Assembly: GCF_023973825.1 (NCBI RefSeq)
Contig: NC_090120.1
Span: forward strand, 2,148,501-2,212,500
DNA from: Plasmodium brasilianum
Lineage: Eukaryota; Apicomplexa; Aconoidasida; Haemosporida; Plasmodiidae
Direction of reading: 5' to 3'
DNA length: 64,000 nucleotides
Shown here: in pieces, positions 12,644-26,313 of the stretch
Position numbering within the stretch: position 1 is the first letter of the stretch
Layout of the letters: each line of letters begins with the position of its first letter
Made by a program: the position numbers and the translations under genes
Notes under the pieces: generated by a model
Database searches by the model: none
Seen by the model: the letters and a program-made list of their open reading frames with translations, nothing else
What the model was told of the DNA's origin: nothing

Positions 12644-15600
12644 TAAAATTATTAAGTCACATTTCACTTTCTATAATGAAACATTTAATTTTAATTGATA
12701 CTAGTAACATTTTTACTACTAAATAAATACGAGTACAATTATTTAATTTTTACGAATTCTAGTACTTATATCATTCCTTTTTGATATAAAACGATGAAAA
12801 AAAAATGTTCCTAGTTTTTTTTGGAGTTTGAATATTTTAGCAGTTTTCAATTTTTATTATAAACTATTATATAATATTGAAAAAAAATTACAGTTTCATA
12901 TATACATTTTTGTATTTAAAAGGATTTTCATAAAATATATATGTATGTGTATTAAAATGTATATATGGTAAAAAAATTAATATAATTTTATAGATGTGTG
13001 ATAATTTATATTTGATATAAAAATTGTTGCTTTAATTTTTTAATTTTATCCTAATATACGAAGACTATTTTTTTGGATTTGTAACAAAAGACATTATTGA
13101 TTTTATATTAGCAATAATAGCTTTCTTTTTTTTATTTAATGAAAAAAAAATCAAACATTTTTTCTTCTTTTTATTTGTATATATAATTTTTTCTAATAAA
13201 GAAAAAACTTAATATTTATTCTATAAAGTGCGTTTTATTAGAAATCTGCTATAAAACTTATTTATTTTAAAAAGCTTTTTAATATATTTTTAGTTTTTTC
13301 TTCATGGTGCAAATTGGAAGTTATAAATATATATTAATAAAATATCCTTTTTATATATCGACCAATTGTAATGTTTTAAGAACTTATTGTTAGTATATAT
13401 ATAAAATTAAATAAAGAATTATAAAAATTTGTTATTTTGCTTATTTGTGTAATAAATTTATTAAAAAATAAATCAATTATACATATATATTATAATAAAA
13501 GTTTATGATAAATTAAAGAACATAGATGTTAAAATTTTCTTATGTCAACAAAATGTTAAATAATAAATTATATATAATTGTATATATTTGGATAATATGA
13601 ATAAATTCTTTTTTTTCTTTTATTTATATAACAGATAAAAATAATATTTTGTAAAAGAACGAGTTATATTTTATCTGGTACTTGTAGAATTAAGAACTAT
13701 TTAATCATTTAATGTATCTATATATGTGGTTCTGTATTTCGGAAAAAATTTTATTAACATAACATTATTATATTTTTTTGATTTACTATATATAAGATTA
13801 ATACTATTGCCATGTTATAATTTATATCGTTATTAATAGGAAAAAGTATACACTGATAAAGATATATTCATTTTAAATTTGAACTATTTATTAATTTACA
13901 AATGTTTGATGTACTCATCAGATCTATTTAAAGATCTTCATATGTAATATATCTATATTTTTTAAAATGACAGTTTAATGAATGAAATTAAACGTTTGAT
14001 ATTTAATAAATTAATAAATTTTAATTAGAGGTTAATATGATATCTTAATTAAGTAAATACGTAAATATATTTAAATTACAATATATTTTTATTAACTAAT
14101 AATTTTCATTAAATATTTTGCGGAAAATATGTAAGTTAGAGTATATGCATCAAATAATTTTTATATATGTATTTTATACATATAGTTGGAATAAATGAAT
14201 ACATGTTATTTTAATATAATGATTTATATATTATTATGTATTAAATAATTAATTATGAAACTTCATATTATTTTTGATTACTATTATATTGCATGCATTA
14301 TTTTCCAGATATATGAAGCTTAAAAAAAATTAATTGTATATATAAGGTAAGAATACAAACATATTATAATAAATATATTCAGTGCGCTTCTACTGGATAA
14401 CATGCATTAATATGAATCCTAGTTGTTACATGCTCTTTTGAAGTTTTTCCAATATTATGTAATTATATATTTTATATTTTAAGAAATGTTATAACAATTA
14501 AAAGAAAAAAATAAAATTGTAAATAAATAAATTTAAAAATCCTTGTTTACGATTAATGGATAAACATAAAATGCAAAGAAGAACATATAAATAAAAAATA
14601 ATATATGTATTATTAATAAAATATCGTAAGGTTTGTTAATTCTTATCTGAAGAATAATTTAGTTTGTATGTAACACTTCGATCTGTATGGTGAAGTATAC
14701 TAATATACACATGAATTATTGTAATATAATCTTTAAAATAAATATTAATTCATTAAAATAATATAATTTTTGAATTTAATAAATTATTTATTATACAAAA
14801 TAATAAAATAAGTAAAGTATTTATACAACAGTTATAATTTTATCATTCATAATCGCTTTTCTTATACATAATGATATATTTGAGGGGAGATACTACTGTA
14901 AGGTGGAGTATAACATTTTTTTAGCTTTATTACTTTTATTATTTATAGAATATGAATTTATTACTAACATGATAATTGTTGACGTTTGTTGGGAAAATTT
15001 TCCTACATTTTTTGTATGCTTTATTTTGTTTATTTTATTAGTTTGTTCAGTAGATTCAATAACTATTGTTTCACGTATGTACATCTCTATACCATATTAA
15101 TACTTATATTTTACTTTTTTGTTTGTTTAATTTTTTACTTAAGTTTTTTTAGATATTTACATGTATATACGATTAACTAATATGCATTACTTATGTATAT
15201 GTATTTTTAAGATGTTCTAAACTTTTGTAATTTTTTATTTTACCTATCTTTTATACGTCTCTCTTTTATCTTCCTTTTTTACTTTAAATTTTTTCCTTTC
15301 TTTTCTCTTTGCAGTTATTATTTGAAAAATTATAATTAGAAAGATTCAAATTATTACATTTTAAGTAAATTAACTTGTAATTTTGAAAAAAAAGCAAAAA
15401 ATACAATTACCATTTTGGCATTGTGACAAAGTTACTGATATATGTATCCACAATTGAACTGTTATAATTATTGTTATACTTTATGTAATTATAATTGTTA
15501 GTGTTAAATTGCTTTCTGTTCTTGGTATGATATTATTTGTTTCTATAAATATTATGGTGTATACATGCAGAAAGTTCAGTGAAAAAAAGAATACAGTATA

Positions 15601-18600
15601 GAGAATGTTAATAATGAACATAATGACTCCTCTCTTTCTTTTGTTTAGTTTAATATCTCTTTATGAGGGCTTATTATTTTTAAAAGTATGTTAATGTAAA
15701 TAAAGGAAGAATAGAGAATAAGCAAAACGATAGCTGAGAGACCATGCGAATGTGAACCAAGAACAGTGGAAAATATACAATATGAAAAAAAAACAGTATA
15801 ACATAATGTTTAATTAGGAATGTTAACGAATATATACATGAAATGTACATTTAAAAATATATTTTTTTGTTTGCTTTGTTCTTCTTTGTAAGCGAGAAAT
15901 TAGAAGGATATTCTTCCAAAAGAGGAAGATTGATATAAAAAAAAAAGAAAATAAAAAGAAAAGAGAGGGTAACTGCTTAACATTTTTTTACTTTGTTTTC
16001 TCTTATCTTATTTCTTATGCAAAGACAAAAATCTTAGAATATATATTTGTAATTATGATTTCCATTGGGATTTGGAGTTATAAAAAATAAAATCTATTTA
16101 GTTCGAAATACTTTATGTATCATTTATGTTGCTATAACATGTACATGTATAGAAGAATGCTTATATGTACATATATTCATGAAGTCGTTAGGATTATATA
16201 TCCATGCATGTGTTTCCGCATATGTACCTTACTAAATTTCATAAAATGCATATTTTTTTTTATACATATTAAAAAACATTGAATTATGTGATCATAATTT
16301 TGAATGTTCATATGCACGTTTTAATTACTGGAGAGATTACACATGATAAAATTAGAACAATTAAACGAAACAAAATGCATTCTATATGACGTGGTTTTTT
16401 TTTTTCTACTTACTATATCATATGAGCAATTACTTATTAAGATTAAATTTTATGCATATACATGTAAAATTTTTTTTCGTTATTGTTCCCATAAGAAGAA
16501 TGATTTTATAAAGATTTTAATATGTACATAGATCATTAAAAACAAACTAAATCGAATATTATATTTATCATCAGATGCAATTTCGTTTAGATAAATAAAT
16601 GGAATAGTTTGAGGATGCAATTACGTGAATATCCGTGTATGTTCATAAAATAGCATTATCCATGGGTGAATTCTAATGTAAGCATATATAGAGCACTTAC
16701 ATGTGTATATATTTTATTGTTTTCTGTATGATCTATCATTCCTTGTGCGCGTTATTATATTTACGTTGGACATTCGTAAATGTGTACAAATGCATACATA
16801 TATGTATGCAAACTTTAGAATGTTAGTATTTTTTTTACATGAATTTGAATACATTACCACATTATGTTCCAACATTGTAGATATGTCTATATAAAAGTTT
16901 ATTTCTATATGATAGAACGAACCAATTAATAAATCTCCGATATATGGCAAGAGATATTATAAGTAATGAATAAAATTCATTGAAATCGATTGTTCACTTA
17001 AGAATATTAATAAAGAGTAAGAATATAAACTAATATATGATACACCTAAACGGGACTCCTTTAAAATCAACTATATACAGAGTAAATTCTTTTAATAGAA
17101 GCTTATATTATATTACGCCAAAATTGCAAATGTCCTTTTTGTTACCTTTAAGAAATATTCTTATAAAACTTTTTAATTAGTACATATATTGTAATCATTA
17201 AGAAAGCCAACTCACGAACTTATAATATGAAAATGTGTAAAGTGAACATGTATAAAGGGAAAACATAAAAATTATTAGTTCGTCCTAGTGCGATGGGATT
17301 ATGTTTATGCGTATACATATACATGCATATGAGTAAGATGGACATATTTTTACATGCACATGTTTATAATGTTCACCACACATAAATAAACATGTAAGGA
17401 GGTATGCAAATGTATGCGAAAAAATGAGACAACAAAGTGCATATGCAAATTTGCATATAAAATATGAAGTCATTTGGAATTGGGATAAAAAATATTATAC
17501 CACATTTTTTGTAATTTTTCTTTTTTTGTATGGAAATATATTCGTAATACGAAACTGTTATATACATTTTACAAGGATAAATTAATTAGAAAAAATATAT
17601 ATCTGAAAAATTGTAGGATAGAATTAAACACTAATAAATAATGCTCGTAATTATACTCATTTTAGAGATTATTTTAACTTATATAAGAATGTGTTGATAT
17701 ACATCAATAGCACTCATAATAGTAATAGTACTGCATAAATGCTTTATTATTTCTATAATAAGGATTATTGTATATATATTACCTAATGAAACAATAGAGA
17801 AATTACAATTCCACTGTTAATATGTATAATACACATTAATATTTAAAAAAAATATAAAAAAAAAAAAAAGTTTATGTCTTATTATTATAGAATTAAGAAC
17901 ATAATAAATTAAAAGAAACCTAATATAGTAATATAAAAGGTATATTTATGAGAAATGGTTATTACAAGTAGCACTATATCTACAATAATTTTTAAAATAT
18001 TAAGGTATTAACATAAATATATATATATGAATTAATGGATATATATAAAATAATCATATATATTTAATAATTCTATTTAATGATGCTGTATGCGTTCACT
18101 TAGGGCCTAATTACATATTTCACGAAAAATAAAAATTATTTAGAGATAATTCATTCATTTTACTAAATATGCGTAATTATTTTAAATTTTGCGATATATT
18201 TTATAAATATAAAATGAATAAAAAAATATAGGGAAAAAATTATGCTTTAAAAATTACCAACACTTTTAATTAAAAGGATTTTAGAAAAATATAAATAAAA
18301 GAAAAATTTTATTTTTATATAATGTTTATCATAATATATTCGTTATAATAAATAACATTATTAATTAAAAAGTGTTGTTATGCTCTATTATATAATCACA
18401 AAATTGTAAATGTTAACAAAGAGTTATCAAATGAAATACTTATATAAATGTCTCAAATAAAAAACCGTTTTAAATATATTTATATCAATATGTATACCAC
18501 ATGAATATGAAAACATGAATTAAATAAATAATTACTATATTTTTGTGAAATTCCGTAGAATAATATACATAAAGTAGCCTATTAAAAATTTAAATATTTT

Positions 18601-19885
18601 ACATATATTTTTTTAATTACATTAAAGCTATTATATAATATGTGATTTGGGATAATATCTATTTATAGATTAATAGAAAATATGAATACTTCTATCACTG
18701 TATAGAGTTGTCAAAAAGAATTATAATGCATTAAGTATTTTACCAAATAGACGTATATGTTATTTTATATATTACTTTTTCTTATTACTCATTTATATCA
18801 TTTTAAGTTATAAATCATTTTATTTAAAATAATTTGTTTATTATTATTTTATTTGTTTTTTCTTTTAATTATCGCAATTATTAAAAATCATTTTTTGTTA
18901 CATTAACTTTTTTATTCGTTTTTTAAAATTATTAATTCTATAGAACTTATAAATGTATATATTTTTTCAAAAAAAAAAAAAAGTAAAAAAAAAAAAATTA
19001 TAAATTTCTTAGTTATTAAATCTAATAAATTTATTTTAGTAATAATAGAAAAATACATTCTTTTAAATTGCGTAAACAATTTAGTATTCCATATATAATT
19101 ATATCTTTCAAATATATAATAGCGTTAAATCGGATAGAAACTTTTGTAACGTCAAAAATGTGTACTTGAATTTAATTTTAGAATGAAATTTTTTAATTAT
19201 TGTACAAATGTTCTACAAATTGTGGTTATGTGACACATGCTAGATAATAATTTTTGTTATAATAAAATTTTTGGTTTTTTTTTTATTATGTTTTTTTTTC
19301 AATAATATGAATACTATTATTATTTATTAAATAATTTATTATTTTTGATTATATAATTTTGCTTAAAATACAATTAATGTGCAATAAACTAATTGTATTA
19401 TAAGGAATCTAAAAAAAGAAATTAATAATTATATTCCTAATATATGTTAATGTATTCATTTTCATTCAATATATATTTTCTAATCTAATAAAACAAGATA
19501 TATAAGCGAAACAAAATCTATTTCATTTTATTTTTATACTGAAAAGAATTGATCGCAAATATTTAGAATTGTTCTGTGAGACTAATAATATAAACTTTAT
19601 GAGCACTTACAAATGAAATAAGTTTTACCAGAAAATATTAATTTATAACTTTGCATTTCTTGTAAATAAATTTATTGGTAATATTTACAAAAATATCTTT
19701 AAAATTATTTATTATTTTTTATTCTTTATATTTGTATTTTATTTATGTAGTTTAATACTTTTTAAAAATAAAAATAAGTAAAATATTCATGAAAATAAGT
19801 ATATTATTTTGTCCCTATCCTTAGAATATACAGTGAATTCTTTAGGTACTTGTATATATTTTAAAACTTAATAATTCTATAATAA
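12644..19885. other. long intergenic region
   Basis: More than 7 kb without a supportable gene. The first kilobase resembles the 3' flank of other group A genes. From about 15.2 to 17.6 kb the sequence is visibly less A/T-rich, with purine- and pyrimidine-rich tracts and TGCA-containing words such as CATGCATGTG. A palindromic TGCATGCA is at about 14292. Open frames near 14893-15180, 16343-16950 and 17285-17567 are short, mostly hydrophobic and overlap one another on both strands, with no family motif. From 17.6 kb on it is plain A/T-rich DNA. Confidence 0.5.
12806..12839 (+). other. conserved 3'-flank block of fam genes
   Basis: TGTTCCTAGTTTTTTTTGG then GTTTGAATATTTTA, about 163 bases after the stop codon. 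It corresponds to the blocks at 1381, 23735, 44908 and 57133. Confidence 0.5.
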
Positions 19886-20363
19886 ATGGAAAAAATTTTA
19901 TTTTTGTTAAAATACGAGTATTTATCATTTTTATTTGTGTAAGTTCTTATATCAGCATTGTAGTATATAACAATAGCAGAGAATTTTCTATATATTTTTT
20001 GATGCTTCTTGTTATATATACTTATAAGAAAGTTTTCCCTATGAGAGAGTAAATTTATAACATTATATATAATTAAAATATTTTCTTTTCTTTGTAGTGT
20101 ACATTTGATAAAATTTTAGTTAACTAAAACAGTGGAGATGGAACATTAGATGTATGAATATATATATTACTAGAAGAAAATGAAAAAAGAACAAGTAATA
20201 TGGAATTAAAGATATGCCATTCGGAAATATATATGTTGACTCATACAATGAAGAGATAACTTTGAATCAGAATGTGGTGGAAAGGGTTATTGTAGGTATA
20301 ATGTTAATTCGTAAGCAGAAGAAAAAAAATAATATAAGAAATGAATATATCTCTTATATTTAA
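19886..20363 (+). pseudogene. decayed fam-l/fam-m gene relic
   Basis: A remnant of both exons. At 19886-19962 an ATG followed by GAAAAAATT leads into a frameshifted leader, FVKIRVFIIFICVSSYISIV, ending at a GTATAT donor; it is 77 rather than 87 bases long, consistent with a 10-base loss. After an intron ending CTTTGTAG, exon 2 starts at 20098 with CTFDKILVN, matching the family start STFNKSL. It then reads YILLEENEKRTSNMELK with stops nearby, matching the PEXEL-like region. A shifted frame continues from KDMPFGNIYVDS. The diagnostic blocks of group A or B and both membrane segments are missing, so the subgroup cannot be told. Not functional. Confidence 0.6.
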
Positions 20364-22596
20364 GCCTTTTGCAGTATTAGATATTTTTTTTTTTTTTGAA
20401 AAACTATTATAATAGAAATTTAGACATATATATAAATGCACGAATTGTAATGATCCAACCAAGAAATGAAGTTTAAAATATTTAGCATGTATAAGTATAG
20501 CTTAGTGTTTGCCTTACAGTGCATCCTCTTTTAAACATTTTTATAACATTTATTATTTTTTATATCATTAAAATTTTTTTTATATATAATATGTGTCAAA
20601 AGTAATAGGCTGATTATTTAATTTTAGTGAGGGATGAGGAACTGTATTACTATTAGATGCTTTATTTTGAATTTTAATGTTTGTTTATGTACGGCAAAAT
20701 TCTTAAAATAAAAGACTGATATAAAAGGAAATGAATATAAACCTACTTATAATTAAATTATTGTTCTTAGTAATATTTTTTTTGTATATTTAATGATATT
20801 TACCTTTATGTTAAATGAAATTATTTGCCTAAAATCAACTAACTGTTTTATATATATAAATCATTTTCCTCCAACCTAGGTAATATGGAAATATATGGTA
20901 ATACGCACAATCAAAAAATATATATTAAATAGTTTTAGTATTTTGCATGTTTAAATATGTTTTTACAATGTAATATATTCTTTTGAAATAATTGAAGTAT
21001 CCGTTTTAACATATATGTTATATTTTTCTAGATTCATATAAATGTGAAATTAGTATTGCTAAATATACATCATAAAAATATATACTTTATGTGAAAAATT
21101 CACATGTATATATGTTTCATGCAAATTTGTATTAAATATATGTCTAATTGTTTAAAATAATTTATAGAATTAAAATTAATATAAATTCCTTGAGTGATAT
21201 TATTTATATTTTTAAAACTGAAATTTTTTTTTTTTTATGATTGTAAGGGATCTTTTAAATTATTTTTATAAAATATATATTATGAGGATTATATGCTTTA
21301 TAACTTCTATAAAGTAAGGATACTTTTGGTAAATTAAATTTTTTTTTTTATTTGAAATATAAAATTAATAGTAAATAATAATATAGTTCTTTAAAAAATG
21401 AAATATAAATAGAAAATTATCAATTATATAAATTATAAAGCCTTATATTTAAATGAGAAATATAAATAACATTTCTCCTTTTACATTTTTTCTTACGTAA
21501 TTTTTGATTTAATTATCTTCAATAAAAATTATATAAATAACTATAGAAAAATATGGTTATAACAAAAAACCGTATTCTATTTTACGCATGACCTAATTAA
21601 AATACTATATTATTCTACCAAGATTTTACTTATATTAGTGAAGTTTATACAAAAATGACTCTATACCTCATATATTTATTATTATTTTATTTTTTATATT
21701 ACTTTCTAATATATATGTTAAATTAAAAAAAAATGTTAAAATAATTTCATAAATTTATAAAAACTTTTTTCAAAAGTGATAGTATAACGTTTGTATAAAT
21801 AAATAATATAACCTTCAAAATAATTTTAAAAATAAAAAAGATCAATCTTTATTTAACTCTCAAATGTATATTTTTTTTGTGAATTATATGACTTATTATA
21901 AATCTTATATTTAAAATATATTATATACTACAAAAGAGTGCACATGTTAATTTAGTGAATAATTACGATACTACAAATAATATTGAACGAGATTAAACAA
22001 AATATTGTTGTCATTATTTATTATTACTACTTATACACTGTTTTTAATAGATAATATAATTTTTAGCAATGGAGAATTTTTTAAAATGTAATTTATACAA
22101 AGTAAGAATTATAAATTGGGAAACATTGTATAAAGTAATAATTCTTTTAAAATATAAAACAATGTATTATCTATATTTTCTACATTCTATATTCTATATT
22201 CTATGTATACTCAATATTCGAAATATAGAAATATTATTTTCATTATTTTATATTTTTTTTTTGAACAGAATTATAAAAAGTTTATATAATAAATTTACTA
22301 TAAGAAATAAATAATTTATGTATTTTGAATTTTTATTAATGAATTAAGTTTATATTATTTAAAATAAAATTGTATATTTATAATTAACATTAAGATAAAA
22401 ATTTTATTATATATTTTAAATTATATTTCCATGGCTTTGCTGTAAAACAATTATACATATATAATTTTAATTTTGTTTTTACAAAAAAAAAAAAAATAAA
22501 TATAAACAATAATAGGGTTATTTATAATAAAAAGAATATTGTATTACTGTTTATTATATGCTTTCTCAGGGTATTACCATTCTAAAAATATATAAC
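20364..22596. other. intergenic, 5' flank of a fam gene
   Basis: No supportable gene. It contains the upstream element at 22171. An open frame at 22069-22314 runs through that element and has only low-complexity sequence, so I do not call it. Confidence 0.5.
22171..22219 (+). promoter_or_regulatory. fam upstream element
   Basis: CTATATTTTCTACATTCTAT, two further TTCTATA units and then ACTCAATATTC lie about 425 bases before the ATG at 22597. This is the longest version of the shared element, with the heptamer TTCTATA repeated in tandem. Confidence 0.55.
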
Positions 22597-23568
22597 ATGG
22601 AAGAAAAAACGAAGTCATTGTTATATATTGGAATTGTTACATTCTTCATTTTAAGTCGGATAAGCCATATTAACGATGATATAGTACTATAATATTATTT
22701 AAATATATTTATATTTTTTATATTTTTTGTTATTTAGTTTTGTTAGTTAATATTTTTTCATGATATTCATTTGATGGACTAATAATTTATTTATTTTTTT
22801 TAGGGAACATTTAACAAATATTTTAATGAGAACTACATGTATGATAGTAAATTAAATATACGAAATTACCGATCTCTAGAAAAATATAAACAGGAAAAAG
22901 ATTCAAATAATATATGGTTAAAAGAAGAGGTGCCAAATAATGGAACATGCGAGAAAAAATATGTATCTATTAATGAAAGAGTATCCCCAGGAAAAAAGAA
23001 ACAATCAAATGAGTTTTCATCAAATAATTCGGGAGGCAATAAACAACACATGAAAAATAAATCTTGTATTTTTGAAACAAAACAATATAGCCGTTTAGAA
23101 AAAAAAATATTCAAAGAACTTGATTACGTAGATTTTCTTAAAAACAACAGAACAATTAGCAATAAGGTTTACTTTAAAACAATATATAAAAAATATGTAC
23201 CACGATTTGCTTTACCTTTATTTTTTTTACTTTTGTTTTTTACATATCTCTTAGCCGATTTTTGGGGATGCGGACTCATAGGAGCATTGTGTTCTTTGTT
23301 GAATAAAATTACAACTGAGTGGTTGGAACCTTTACATAATTTATTAAAGAATTCACCATTATCCTTTTTTTTCAAATCTATTGGTAAATTACCAAAAGTT
23401 CCCTCGAAAGTTAATAAAGTTCCGGACCACTTTTACGTAACAGGCTTTTTTGGTCTTTTTATATATTTAATTCCCTTCATAATATTCGGTGTTACACTTA
23501 TATTAAGAGTTGTTTACTACCATAAGAAAGTTAAAAAATATCAAAAAATTAAATTTGGAAAAAGGTAA
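22597..23568 (+). CDS. fam-m-like exported protein (group A), two exons
   Basis: Exon 1 at 22597-22683, intron 22684-22803 (GTACTA to TTTTTTTAG), exon 2 at 22804-23568; about 283 residues. The leader MEEKTKSLLY is followed by GTFNKYF at the start of exon 2. The PEXEL-like site is R-S-L-E-K near residues 52-56, with glutamate at position four instead of the usual alanine. The group A block reads FETKQYSRLEKKIFKELDY from about residue 119. Membrane segments lie at about 164-181 and 244-267; the loop has PLHNLL and FFFKS, related to loops of the genes at 225 and 11637. It ends YYHKKVKKYQKIKF. Intact. It forms a tight same-strand doublet with the group B gene 2.7 kb downstream. Confidence 0.87.
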
Positions 23569-23734
23569 AAATTATAAAAGGAAATTTGTTTCTTTATATT
23601 ATGAAATTTTTAATATGAAGTAATACCTATAAGACCCCCAGTTGGTTGTTTAATAAAAATCTGAAAAACTGCTTAAAATTTATAAATAACCGAATTTTTA
23701 GTTATTCTTTTTGATGTATAACAATGAAAAATAA

Positions 23735-23780
23735 TGTTGTTATTTTTTTTTGTGAATTTAAAAGTTTTAATATTTTAAAA
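23735..23780 (+). other. conserved 3'-flank block of fam genes
   Basis: TGTTGTTATTTTTTTTTGTG then AATTTAAAAGTTTTAATATT, about 167 bases after the stop codon, at the same offset as in the paralogues. It is closest to the copy at 1381. Confidence 0.5.
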
Positions 23781-25883
23781 TATGTATTTTAATATGTTGA
23801 TTATGTTTAATTAAAAATTGCGATTAATATGTGAGTTTATATAAATGAATAGGCTCTTATAAAAAATATACATTTGAGAATTAAGATTAATATATAATAG
23901 TATAATTGTTATAATTTTTCTATAGTTATATATTAATATATATTTACATTAAAAATAGTAGTATTTTATATTTTAACTAGTTGAAGTCTAATAGTATTAT
24001 TTAATGATATAATTAAAATATTGTTTCATTACTTTTATGTTAAAAATGAATAAATCCCTTTTTTATTTAATGAAGAAAAGTAAATATATGCTGTTTTATT
24101 TATATATTTATGTTAATTTTAAGATCTAACATTTGTTATATAAAATAAATTTTATGGGATATGAGTTAAATATTTATTATAAAAATATCTATAACGAATA
24201 TTTAGTTATTTTATCATGTTTTAAAAGAGGAAATGAAAATATATTATTAAATAATATATTTAATAAACATTAATTATTTATAATCGTTTACGAAATTTAC
24301 ATTTATAAATAATTTCAATAAAATGAAGATTCCAAACCATTTAACTTTTAATTATTGCGCCTTGTAAGGGTTCTGGTTAGATTTTTGGAAATTTAATCAA
24401 ATTATATTTATTTAAAAAATATATATAAATAAACCATATATATATATATATATATGTATTTTTTTTTTTTTGGTGATTAAAGGGTAAATTTAATTGATTA
24501 AATGCAATTATATATTAGTATGTTATATATTGGGATGTTTTTTCATTTTGATGTACCTTTTTTTATAAAAATATTCTCCTAATAATGTGTTAAATATCTA
24601 TATAAATAAAAATGATCCTTAAGATTAAAGAAAATAAATATATAAACGTTACATTAATACAATAATAAGTAGGTATTTACTTATGTATTTTTTCTCTTTT
24701 TTATATTTGTAAATGTATTATGATAAGTTTAAGTATTATATTAAAGACGTGTATAAAATTGTGAATCATATACATTAAGAATTAGTGAATTCACCAAATT
24801 AATAACAATAATATTTCAAGAAAAACGCAATAAAAAAAAAGAATTATTTTTGTATATATATTTTACAAAAAAATGATATTGGTCCTATTTATTACTTATG
24901 TTTTAATAACGTATATTTTAAAATTTACTCCATTTTACATAAATTGCATAATTACATAAATATAATGAATATGATTATAAATGAAAATATTTTTCCAGTG
25001 AATTTAATAAACAAATTTCACTTATTAATCTCTATTTTTTACAGATTCTAATGAAATTTATAATATAATATAAATATATGCTTTAGTTATAACGCTTAGG
25101 TACATTTCATAACGTATGTTTACTTCGTACAATAATCCTTGTACCTTTATTCATCAACAAAAATATTATTAGAACGATCAGAAATGACATTAGACTATAT
25201 GTAGAGTTATGCTTCAAGAAATTTAAAATATTAATAATAAGAATTTTAATATAAAAAATGATTATTGCTATTATTTATTTATTTTATTATAATGTTATTT
25301 ATTACAATAATATGTTAAAATATTTTGTTTAATATATAAGATATGTATGTGGATAGATAGGAGCATTAAATCTATTGTAGCAACATGCGTTTTCATCAAT
25401 ATTAATATTTCTTCTAGATATATATAATGAATTAAAAAATTATATTAAAATTTAAGAATTTGAATATAAATGCTTTATATTTAGAAATAACGATGTAAAG
25501 TAATTGTAATTAAAAATTTTATTTTTTAAAAGTAATAATATAAAAATAGATCGTCAATCTTTATTTTCCTTCAAAATATATATTACTTTTTAAATTAGGT
25601 AGTACCATATAAATTTTAATTTTTAATTATATTATAGACTATAAATGATTGTATGTGTTCAAGGAATAACTAAAGTATTTATAGTAATAAGTATAATACA
25701 AAATATAACTTTCTCAGTTTATTTCCATTATTGATATATTGTTATATTAAATACTATTTTTTTAAGGATAATAACTCCTAAAATATAATGCATATAATAT
25801 AGGTATAATTAATTGTATAATGCCTTTAAAATTGGTAATCGTTGTCTTAATGTATAGAGGAATATATTATATGTATATATATA

Positions 25884-25923
25884 TATTCTCTACATTCTTC
25901 ATAGTATATATACTCAATATTCT
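25884..25923 (+). promoter_or_regulatory. fam upstream element
   Basis: ATTCTCTACATTCTTCATAG followed by ACTCAATATTCTAC, about 430 bases before the ATG at 26314. It has the same core as the elements at 7882 and 22171, although this gene is group B and the one at 22597 is group A. Confidence 0.55.
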
Positions 25924-26313
25924 ACAAATAAGAAATAATATATTTATTTTTTAGTTTAGTACGAAAATGATAATAGAAAAATTAATTAGTGAATTACATT
26001 AAATAAATAAAGTGCATATTTTAAATATTTATGTATTAATTCAAATTATTTTATTATAATGAAACATATTTTGCTTTTTTCAATTACAGTTAAAATAAAT
26101 ATTATATTATACATGATTAAATTTATTTTTCTTTGGGAAAGTTAGAAAGTACATTATAATTACTTATAATTCATTTAGTGTTTACGATATAATAAAATAT
26201 TATAATAAATAAAAATTAAATAAATATATATAGTATTCTTCATTATAAAAGAATATTATATTATTATTAATTTTTTACTTTTTGAATAAATCAATTTATG
26301 AAAAATCTAAATG

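Larger units (their letters stand above)
23569..26313. other. intergenic within a fam doublet
   Basis: No gene. It holds the conserved 3' block near 23735 and the upstream element of the next gene near 25884. An AT microsatellite lies near 24436. Confidence 0.5.

Noticed and set aside
14893..15180. Overlapping short open frames, mostly hydrophobic, on both strands
   Set aside because: They overlap on both strands, lack a family motif, intron signals or a leader pattern, and hydrophobic residues are expected from T-rich codons.
16703..17567. Several 60-80 codon open frames on both strands
   Set aside because: Low complexity, mutually overlapping, no conserved words; they follow from the slightly lower stop density in this less A/T-rich block.
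22069..22314. 81-codon open frame upstream of a fam gene
   Set aside because: It runs through the shared upstream element, and the equivalent positions before the other fam genes are not open.
22866..23375. Minus-strand open frames within a fam gene
   Set aside because: Antisense shadows of exon 2 of the + strand gene; the coding frame has family homology and the antisense has none.
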